DNA of 17,240 nucleotides, from the NCBI GenBank assembly GCA_964405325.1, contig CAYONM010000060.1, positions 1 through 17,240 on the forward strand. Reading direction: 5' to 3'. The notes beneath the pieces are model-generated. The model had not been told where the DNA came from. It saw nothing but the letters and a program-made list of their open reading frames with translations, and did no database searches. Source of the stretch: CAYONM01 sp964405325 (GTDB taxonomy: Bacteria; Planctomycetota; UBA11346). Both the position numbers and the translations under genes were made by a program. Shown here piece by piece: positions 9,601 through 13,103 of this stretch. Position 1 is the first letter of the stretch. Each line of letters starts with the position of its first letter.

Positions 9601-10811
9601 TGGTCGACCTGGGCATCGACTTTTCCTCGGCGCCACCCCAAATCAGCCTACCGGGCAGCAGCAGCGTCAGCTATACCGAAAACGACAGCGCCGTGCTGCT
9701 GCAATCCGACTCCGGCGTCACCGTCTCCGACAGCGACAGCCCAGATTTTGATGGCGGCCAGCTGAGCGTGACGCTGCGCATGGCTGACGGCAGCGATACC
9801 CCCACCGACGACCAGCTCGTCATCAGCCCTCATGGCTCCGGCCCCGATCAGATCGACATCGATGATACCCAGGTTTTCTACGGCGGCACCCTGATTGGCA
9901 ATTGGTCCGGTGGCCAGGGCGATGGCCCACTTGTGATCGATTTCCGCGACGATGGCAACGCTGCCACCGCCGCCTTCACCACCAGCCATTTGACCGCCTT
10001 GCTGCGCCGCTTGGCCTACGTCCACGATGGTGACAACCCTGGTGCCATTTCACGGGAGATCCTGTTCAGCATGCAGGACGGCGACGGCGGCTTTGGCGAC
10101 TTCAGCGCCATCGACACTGAGGGCAACAGCATCCTGTACGGCACCAATGATGCCGTGAAAACGGTGCAGGTGACGCCGATCAACGATGCGCCAGTTGGCA
10201 GTGCCGCCACCATTCTGACCAGCGCCAATCTTGCTGTCACCGGCACCCTCGGCGTGACTGATCCCGACTCCACCAATTTCACCTTCACCATCGGCAGTGC
10301 CGCTGCCAAAGGCACCGTCACCATCACCAATGCCACGGCCGGTGCCTTCCGCTACGAACCGGTGACCAATGAAACCGGTGGCGATGGCTTCACCTACATC
10401 GTCACCGATGACGCCGGCGCCAGTTCCGCGGCCGCCACCATCAGTGTCCATATTTCATCCGCGGATGACGACACACCGGAAATCACCTCCGATCCACCGA
10501 TGAGCTACCAGGACGGGGAACAGATGCAGTACAATCTGACCACCGACACCAGTTCGCTCGGCGAAGACAGCACCTTGAGCTATCAATTGCTCGGTACGGT
10601 CCCCACGGGCATGAGTGTGCAGACCGCTGCCGACGGCAGTACCACCCTGACCTGGTCGGTCAACCTGGACGATCCCGCCCTGCTCCCCTCTACTTCCGGA
10701 AAATATAAATATCTCAAAGTGAGCATCCTGGTCAGCGATTCCAACTCCGGCACCAGTACCCACCAGAATATGCTACTCGTATTCGCAGCCACGGCACAAG
10801 GAGACGGCTAA
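615..10811 (+). CDS. giant secreted surface protein: 14 RCC1 repeats, Calx-beta-like array, cadherin-like modules, C-terminal Ig-like module
   Basis: 3398 residues. The ATG follows a purine-rich AGGGGG (603-608) and starts a signal peptide (MQLIRLLLIACLSLGLFA, probable cleavage near residue 18-20). Residues ~20-770 hold 14 RCC1 repeats of ~50-56 residues, marked by VWAWG/VWTWG cores near 39, 95, 151, 205, 261, 416, 471, 526, 581 and 736, with degenerate copies near 312, 363, 630 and 680. Residues ~765-2503 hold about 14 Calx-beta-like modules with an N-W core, a GxDDxxxDGD stretch and DNDxAG boundaries. Residues 2506-3283 hold about six cadherin-like modules, several joined by NDAP/DDAP (2503, 2631, 2759, 2878, 3190). 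Residues ~3287-3398 resemble the putative Ig (He_PIG) family. The Asp-rich linkers suggest calcium-dependent rigidity. I see no LPXTG, PEP-CTERM or T9SS-type C-terminal signal. The likely role is adhesion or recognition; ligand and anchoring route are unknown. Confidence 0.88.
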   Translation: MQLIRLLLIACLSLGLFAAEMQLASGFNHTLLLDANGQVWAWGANAYGQLGNDDAGSFEMEAVPVQTSASQRLDDVIAIAAGQQFSVALRADGSVWTWGRNDHGQLGSDETFIGYPVPVVLASDSNIDLNDCLQVSAGQTWAMALGADGDVWTWGEAGEWRGNGGASDTYATKVVQGSLSLAVGNAIAMSAGAQHGLALTVNGTVWAWGINTAGQLGDGTGTGNFKKAILVQDAGGADLSQIRAISAGGTHSLAVDSSGALWAWGSDAQGQFGNGGNDESRPYAKSFSLTQPVRAVAAGPLHSAVLTVDAGVFTAGDNSSKQLGQTTSTTTFSLVSGSSGEGRQLPANLGGNRTLILGSSGEINGFGDGSHGELGNGTTDVTIDATSATVHWNLGGIMQVTGGDAHSIALKADGTVWTWGSNETGQLGDDAGVSSKVPVQVMTANGVELDAIMAIAAGANHNLALDVNGTVYAWGDGRVGQVGYQETLGTFPTAHPVTSDGKYLDQVISIAAGRNHSLAVLGNGQLLAWGNNKDGQIGNGSTANASLPTTVENIDRMPLTGVTCAAGGWGHSGARLVEGSVWTWGSDAQGSLGNGTGGSSLRAIQTEKLSTARTLQSGLYHQGTPTLGKYAAWGGNSQGEVGRGDFISTVQRPNFIDTSAIRSLAFGGQSSFALRGNGSLAAWGDNDFGQLGLTVSGDQKTPQLLTVDNDGNPLPPFASAGAGYQHGLAIDAAGRVWAWGSGGGGRLGNSNADSKPQPVLSSAHWQPEIEINVSDQTAAESNPTGNTARFRISRVGEGDSHHTGTIWLRFNLAGSTAAAGDYLLKDSDGTIITDNRIAIHHYNHETTLTMQAQDDQYDEQDELVRINLLSGDGYRLASSNTSADAIITDNDTAGFVITEVDTSTDETGDTAQVKIHLAAQPENASDTVKISYEVYNTSEGLASSVDDPSNTGTISWDSSDWDVDRTITITGQDDLIDDGDQYYDLVLSQNTGTTDPDYIGIVPPDIRLLNIDNDTAGVTISPSPLTRRDLVEGADKFIGGELSYSIKLDSKPESEVILAFTPSDNSEATVDLSSMTFTSGNWSFPQELIVSVVNDVRDDGDINHRIIVDIDIGDSTYSSLDPSDILLTTVDNDTAGLVFSDFSPTVLQVDEDNTVTATYQVRLATRPDGPVSILLSDVSEPDEITLSSISLNFDQNNWNTKQTVAITAIDDNDIETSHPDAFVSHVASANAGDPYDGDTSSIQVQIIDNDSAGYVVSPTNLAVIEDQGADWFSVGLTAEPSGDIVLDLSKVDPNNEVNLLDTNLNPITQLTINQSNWETGFLVGVSADDDSIEEGQENFSIAFTLNSSDDSHYDSGPGSTVSVTVDDPGTQAILIDAESNTELDVTEGDASSSYSVRLSTDPGDSISVALSAPSDVLIDLPGGGASDWVTSGSISFDTSNWATPQTITVQAINDAIYEVTELVTISHVVDAGGWTAGSMPVRIHDNDTPAVIISPNNGLTVTESGGLSAFNIYLATEPTSNVECWLAINDPSTPKEARLTYDYDDDDDGDYDVIDSPAFIFDVSNWNIPQIVYLIGQEDDQIYDDGDQFFNITTTLQQTTDSQEYHSLTVPPVQACCVDDDTASLDLQLPTSSDLKEFDSTGFDNANAIIAGFTLSTVPYNPDIAAATSAIVTIALDPQLEVEWDDPNDNPDAGFIWVAAPNTISITMQLGDTRLLPGGGTSTWDQVQFRVRAANDAIAEGFHQGRLRFFVNSTDPAYNALATQSMTFNINDSSSDGTHDGDDTADITITPASNQLGEDGSGTTFTVQLESKPQANVNISLWADPGDEAVLYPSLLNIAPSDWQNPVTVWIDGLDDEQADGNQSVTARLDLSSSDPFYNARSVTSPTFSNIDNDVAGLIVWDDNNNQILNTATALTPGSSLVLSEDYQGQSLSFGLNTRPSADVSITLALQASDGGATDEGQLDQTVLTINPDTWWDQQWSYVSGVDDEIADGDQTLQLTMTISSIDTNYNALPVTPIDFVNQDDDVAGIEISPQSTFLAENSTTTFDIALFTEPTTGETITIGLTSSDSSEGTLSTNQVSFTTSNWSQGATVTITGVPDGVADGDVRYLVTTTAASSSLGSGPYQGLEVPDVEVFSEDIDEGTGTPVGVLVEPTFGLSTTEAGGSAQFSVRLESMPAAAVSIDASVDPTTEGSIDIDPIVLDASNWDTGVTVTVTGLADGTADGDRSYQVLLANTFSVDGNYTNLDVPDVELVNQDVDTPNVLLTQSDGTTQVNEDASQANAIDSYDVRLATTPSAAVTIALDGGSRLELSIDNQSSWANTATLPALSDNTTTQTVFVRAAADFLDNGTVDYQLISHSASSSNGNYDSGTSLVIPDIEVAIIDNDVTGISTSTPSGLQTTEAGGTATVNVVLDTMPSGQVELIAEASPNDQVVIDGDNTLTFLPGDWQTAQAITLRGVDPDNTDNGNVAFTLTLRIDQGLTADTDYNDLANIVLNGQNLQVNDAPTITLDTPSPLNLAEDAGTQVINLSNLSTGQAGENQSLRLDAVASAGNNFDGDASLITGLTSNYDGSSNAGNVTFTPAAGRGGSARIDITLRDSGWDGVFDDVTTPNDNDDVLSGVTLLVAIEAINDAPVLTVPGSQSTSEEQTLAIAGVNLTDDATTQLLECGLSSLNQANLLVDAASGVSFINATSNGGSSVVMEGTVAQLNAALAGLQYTGATDWNGTDTVNLSVNDRGAVGTGGALIDNASISVTVAPIDDAPSLSFPETPLVNEDSSLLLPAIAASEADGDTLTTTLEVTVGSLTIVQVAGVTYAEGDGTEDARVVFSANLADTNRVLAGLTYLPSTNNDQDDSLAVSVNDGTTTVSGSLTIDVVPVNDAPSLSITYPGGASSLLVAQKESISLQGVLSASDVEDDNSTLRYELKINPSSGNLQQTLNDGSVRVYDKNGTSAERGFTQAELDTGSIIYQHQGGTSSSDAFAVEVVDAIGARTPASVVDLGIDFSSAPPQISLPGSSSVSYTENDSAVLLQSDSGVTVSDSDSPDFDGGQLSVTLRMADGSDTPTDDQLVISPHGSGPDQIDIDDTQVFYGGTLIGNWSGGQGDGPLVIDFRDDGNAATAAFTTSHLTALLRRLAYVHDGDNPGAISREILFSMQDGDGGFGDFSAIDTEGNSILYGTNDAVKTVQVTPINDAPVGSAATILTSANLAVTGTLGVTDPDSTNFTFTIGSAAAKGTVTITNATAGAFRYEPVTNETGGDGFTYIVTDDAGASSAAATISVHISSADDDTPEITSDPPMSYQDGEQMQYNLTTDTSSLGEDSTLSYQLLGTVPTGMSVQTAADGSTTLTWSVNLDDPALLPSTSGKYKYLKVSILVSDSNSGTSTHQNMLLVFAATAQGDG
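5235..5273 (+). repeat. GAT-rich simple repeat encoding a Tyr/Asp patch in the giant protein
   Basis: Five consecutive GAT codons within a tract of GAT/TAT/GGT codons encode YDYDDDDDGDYDV at residues 1541-1553. The tract is visibly lower in GC than its surroundings and sits inside the seventh Calx-beta-like module, before the NW core. It is an in-frame trinucleotide repeat, so slippage would change the number of aspartates without shifting the frame. The dense acidic patch could bind cations. Confidence 0.75.
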
Positions 10812-10813
10812 TG
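10798..10813 (+). promoter_or_regulatory. Shine-Dalgarno and TAATG stop/start overlap coupling two genes
   Basis: AAGGAG (10798-10803) lies seven bases before an ATG whose A is the last base of the upstream TAA (TAATG at 10809-10813). The ribosome binding site lies inside the last codons of the giant gene. This fixes the start of the lipoprotein gene and indicates translational coupling or re-initiation within one operon. Confidence 0.85.
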
Positions 10814-11704
10814 CTCAGTTGGACTGATCTCTCGCAACAGCGCAGCAGCGCAGAGGCGATTGCCCTGTTTGCTGCTGCCGCTTTGATTCTTACCGGCTGT
10901 TCCGGCGGCCTGACCGGTGACGACACCAGCGGTGAGCTGGAACAGGACCTGGGCGCCAACACCGCTGATTACCTGCTGCTGGACTTGGAATCCGGCAGTC
11001 TCTCCACCAAAAGCGGCATCGACAATATTGCAGACGATTCCTATCGTGATCGCTACCTGCTGTTCAAAGCCCTTCCCGCTGGCAGCATCACCCTGGGCCA
11101 GGCCGCCGATACTTTTGGCCGCCAGGAGGACGAATTGCAGAGCAATGCCACGGTCGGTCGCTTCTACCTGGCGGCATTCGAATGCTCGCAGGCGCAATGG
11201 CAACGCCTTGCCGGCAGCACACCCTGGGACGAGATCCCGTCGGAGATTGTCGAGAGCGTCTCCGGCCAGAGCCTGCCGCCCGCCTTCGGCATCAGCCTGG
11301 AACAGGCCGAAACCGCCCTGGCCGGATATTCGGTGCAAGGCGGCAGCCTGCGCCTACCGACCCCAACAGAATGGGAATACGCTTGCAAAGCCGGCGAGTC
11401 CGAGCGCCTGTTCGCCTGGGGTAATCAGTACGCCACGCGCATCGAAATCGAACGGCATGCCGTGCTGGCCATCAGCAATGAGGGCAAAGACGGACCGCGC
11501 AACGTCGGCACCCGCAATACCAACCCCTACGGATTATATGACATGCACGGCAACGTCTGGGAGCTGACCTCCGATGGCTCGGTCCGTGGCGGTAGCTGGG
11601 CCGATCCGCTCGCTCAGGCCCGTGCCGCCAATCGCCAAGACCTGGACGCCACCCTCCCACACCCACTCGTCGGCATGCGACCGGTACTGATGGTCGATCC
11701 CTAG
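10811..11704 (+). CDS. lipoprotein with FGE/SUMF1-like domain lacking the catalytic cysteines
   Basis: 297 residues. The N-terminus has a hydrophobic stretch (residues 16-28) ending in the lipobox LTGC, with Cys30 as the predicted lipidated residue, so it should be anchored facing the periplasm or cell surface. Residues ~80-295 carry the FGE-sulfatase fold signatures: FYLAAFECSQAQWQ, RLPTPTEWEYACKAG, NPYGLYDMHGNVWEL, VRGGSW and a final GMRPVL. True aerobic FGE has two active-site cysteines shortly after the GGS(W/Y) turn. Here the equivalent positions appear to be Asp265 and Ala270, so formylglycine synthesis is unlikely and a binding role is more probable. The usual N-terminal ExTQ motif reads ECSQ. 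The start overlaps the stop of the giant gene, so the two are probably co-translated partners. The domain is closely similar to the C-terminal domain of the kinase at 13104-17189. The fold is firm; function is inferred. Confidence 0.88.
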   Translation: MLSWTDLSQQRSSAEAIALFAAAALILTGCSGGLTGDDTSGELEQDLGANTADYLLLDLESGSLSTKSGIDNIADDSYRDRYLLFKALPAGSITLGQAADTFGRQEDELQSNATVGRFYLAAFECSQAQWQRLAGSTPWDEIPSEIVESVSGQSLPPAFGISLEQAETALAGYSVQGGSLRLPTPTEWEYACKAGESERLFAWGNQYATRIEIERHAVLAISNEGKDGPRNVGTRNTNPYGLYDMHGNVWELTSDGSVRGGSWADPLAQARAANRQDLDATLPHPLVGMRPVLMVDP

Positions 11705-11761
11705 TGCTGTGTCCAAGCAACCATGTGGGGCAGGTGCAGGATCGTACGGTGGATGCAAGGC

Positions 11762-11803
11762 GCGGAAACCGAAGGAATGGCAGCGCCATTTCGAGGTTTC
11801 CGC
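11762..11803. repeat. 42-base hairpin repeat downstream of the lipoprotein gene
   Basis: A perfect 9-bp outer inverted repeat (GCGGAAACC 11762-11770, GGTTTCCGC 11795-11803) encloses an inner perfect 6-bp stem (AATGGC 11776-11781, GCCATT 11785-11790) with a 3-base loop. It begins 58 bases after the lipoprotein stop. No T-run follows. It could be a REP-like palindrome, an end of a decayed mobile element, or a transcript-end stabiliser. Confidence 0.6.
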
Positions 11804-11840
11804 AACGCAGCCATATCCGGACCGTCTTTATTGGTGTACA

Positions 11841-11865
11841 TAGAGAAGACAGAGACACAGAGGAC
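11841..11865 (+). repeat. degenerate ACAGAGACACAGAGG repeat, copy 1
   Basis: The purine-rich stretch contains ACAGAGACACAGAGG at 11849-11863 with 8-9-base internal periodicity. It abuts the left end of the 81-bp TTAA element. A copy matching at 12 of 15 positions lies on the opposite strand at 11986-12000. Confidence 0.5.
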
Positions 11866-11946
11866 TTAAGGGCACCTCGAAAAACTCAGGCACTTCGCCA
11901 GACTTGCGCTTTCCGGTCCTGCTTGCGTTTTTAGAGGTGCCCTTAA
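11866..11946. mobile_element. 81-bp TTAA-flanked inverted-repeat element (MITE-like)
   Basis: The left arm (TTAAGGGCACCTCGAAAAAC, 11866-11885) and the right arm (GTTTTTAGAGGTGCCCTTAA, 11927-11946) are inverted repeats matching at 19 of 20 positions. Because TTAA is its own complement, the outer four bases may be a TTAA target duplication, leaving a 73-bp element with 16-bp terminal repeats (15/16). The 41-base interior has no coding capacity and contains CTTGCG twice as a direct repeat. This is the form of a miniature non-autonomous transposable element. From memory the termini resemble those of some IS5-like insertion sequences, which I could not verify. Confidence 0.75.
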
Positions 11947-11972
11947 CTCCATGTTACAAGCCAAAAACGATA

Positions 11973-12007
11973 CCTTCTCTCCCTGCGTCCGTGTCTCCGT
12001 GGTGAAT
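11973..12007 (-). repeat. degenerate ACAGAGACACAGAGG repeat, copy 2 (minus strand)
   Basis: On the minus strand this reads as a purine-rich run with ACGGAGACACGGACG (complement of 11986-12000), matching copy 1 at 12 of 15 positions. Copies 1 and 2 face each other across the 81-bp TTAA element. Confidence 0.5.
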
Positions 12008-12082
12008 AATCTCCAATCTACCACGGCGACACGCAGGAGGGATGCCAAGGCTGCTATGCAGGCAACAGGAGCGACATGGGAA

Positions 12083-12330
12083 AACAATTGGTAACTACTC
12101 AGGCCCCACGGGGAGAAGTCTCTCGCAGAGGTTTGGCGAATCGGGCCAGGGTTTACTGCCTCAGTGCGTATGCCTATCGCTGAACAGGGTGGGTGCCAGG
12201 CTTGCATGCACGATGCCTTGCAGCCCGCTGACTGAACCTGCCTATCTGACCAGGCCTCTGCGCCCCTGCGCCTCTGTGAGAAAATCATAAAAAGGTGATT
12301 TCCGGTAGGCCTGAGTAGTTACAACAATTG
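12083..12330. mobile_element. 232-bp non-autonomous element with 15-bp terminal repeats and 8-bp target duplication (IS66-like)
   Basis: GTAACTACTCAGGCC (12091-12105) and its exact complement GGCCTGAGTAGTTAC (12308-12322) are perfect 15-bp terminal inverted repeats. They are directly abutted by identical 8-bp direct repeats, AACAATTG at 12083-12090 and 12323-12330, the signature of a target-site duplication. Ends beginning GTAA and an 8-bp duplication are known hallmarks of the IS66 family. The 202-base interior has no plausible transposase gene, so it is a MITE or internally deleted derivative that would need a transposase supplied in trans. One ACAGAG-type repeat (12255-12280) lies inside it. 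The structure is seen directly; the IS66 attribution is inferred from end sequence and duplication length. Confidence 0.85.
12255..12280 (-). repeat. degenerate ACAGAG-type repeat, copy 3 (minus strand, inside the 232-bp element)
   Basis: On the minus strand this reads ACAGAGGCGCAGGGGCGCAG, a GC-richer relative of copies 1 and 2 with the same CxCAGxGG periodicity. It lies near the right end of the 232-bp element. Confidence 0.4.
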
Positions 12331-12381
12331 TTCGTTTTGCAAACAGGACCCCATCATGACATGCCCCCTTCAAACTCCTCT

Positions 12382-12413
12382 CCGTGCCGCTGTGTCCTCT
12401 GTGGTCCATATGA
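12382..12413 (-). repeat. degenerate ACAGAG-type repeat, copy 4 (minus strand)
   Basis: On the minus strand this reads ACCACAGAGGACACAGCGG. It lies 45-75 bases upstream of the barrel-protein start, so it falls inside the leader or promoter region of the barrel/kinase pair. Confidence 0.45.
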
Positions 12414-12457
12414 CCAAGACGCTTTGTCCGACCCGCTAAGGTAGGAAAAGGAATTCC

Positions 12458-13102
12458 ATGCGCCGTCTCCCCACCTACACGCTCTGCCTGCTGTCTGCCG
12501 CGCTACCAGCGGTCGAGTTGGTGATTCGTGATTTCAATGCCAGTATTGCCCTGCTACCAACCAGCTTTGACTACGAACTGACCGGCGCCAACAACACCAC
12601 CAGCAGCGACTCGGATGCTTTTTCCTCAGGCATTGGCCTACAATTAGGTGCCACGTATTCCCTGGCACGCACGGGCTCGCGACACGGTCTGATCTTTGGC
12701 ATTGAAGGTGGCTACGAACTCTACGGCCTGGATGCAGGCGATGGCAGCATGCACAGCATCAGCGCCCGTTTGCTCGCTGGTTACGGCTTGGCCTTGTCCG
12801 ACCGTTTCCAGGTCATGCTGACCCCCTACGCCGGCTATGGCCTGGCAACCCTGGACATCCCCACCAATGACGCCTTCAATGCCATCTCTGGCGATGGTGA
12901 TGGCTTCACTTACGGCGTCCGATTCAGCCTTCAGGTTCCGGTCAGCCGCCGACTATCCACCTTCGCCACGCTGAACTACCAGAGCACCAGCACCGACATC
13001 AGCGGCAACGGCCTCGACCTGACCATCGACCAGACCGGCCTGGGCGCCAGCATCGGCATCGCCTGGCGCTGGGACGATATCCCTGCGTTATTGGACCAGT
13101 AA
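12458..13102 (+). CDS. predicted small outer-membrane beta-barrel protein
   Basis: 214 residues. AAGGAA (12448-12453) precedes the ATG. The signal peptide (MRRLPTYTLCLLSAALPA) has a good LPA cleavage site before VE at residue 19. The mature part alternates polar and hydrophobic residues with many Gly and aromatics, as in antiparallel transmembrane strands: SSGIGLQLGATYSLA, GLIFGIEGGYELYG, ISARLLAGYGLAL, FQVMLTPYAGYGLATL, FTYGVRFSLQVPV, LSTFATLNYQS and LGASIGIAWRW. That would suit an eight-stranded barrel like OmpA/OmpW-type or generic OMP-barrel proteins, though I cannot assign a family. The C-terminus (DDIPALLDQ) does not end in the classical aromatic residue. The gene ends one base before the kinase start, so the two are almost certainly one operon. 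A role as an outer-membrane partner of the kinase is possible but not shown. Confidence 0.75.
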   Translation: MRRLPTYTLCLLSAALPAVELVIRDFNASIALLPTSFDYELTGANNTTSSDSDAFSSGIGLQLGATYSLARTGSRHGLIFGIEGGYELYGLDAGDGSMHSISARLLAGYGLALSDRFQVMLTPYAGYGLATLDIPTNDAFNAISGDGDGFTYGVRFSLQVPVSRRLSTFATLNYQSTSTDISGNGLDLTIDQTGLGASIGIAWRWDDIPALLDQ

Positions 13103-13103
13103 C

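Larger units (their letters stand above)
11705..12457. other. 753-base gap with repeats and mobile-element remnants, no credible gene
   Basis: No frame here has coding character: candidate frames cross the inverted repeats and have no recognisable domain or ribosome binding site. It contains a hairpin repeat (11762-11803), a TTAA-flanked 81-bp inverted-repeat element, a 232-bp element with an 8-bp target duplication, and four degenerate ACAGAG-type repeats, all listed separately. It separates the giant-gene/lipoprotein pair from the barrel/kinase pair. The promoter of the second pair should lie near its right end (12331-12457), but I cannot identify a convincing -35/-10 there. Confidence 0.75.

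Noticed and set aside
11585..11704. Variable region of a diversity-generating retroelement at the FGE-like C-terminus
   Set aside because: Such retroelements do target this fold, but there is no reverse transcriptase gene or template repeat in the window, and the two FGE-like ends are too different in DNA to be a variable/template pair.
10811..11704. Functional formylglycine-generating enzyme
   Set aside because: The active-site cysteine positions are occupied by Asp and Ala, and no sulfatase gene is adjacent.
11866..12288. 140-codon minus-strand open frame across the intergenic region
   Set aside because: It runs through the TTAA element, two ACAGAG-type repeats and most of the 232-bp element, with no domain or ribosome binding site.
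11841..12413. CRISPR array
   Set aside because: The repeats are degenerate, unevenly spaced and on both strands, with no uniform spacers and no cas genes.
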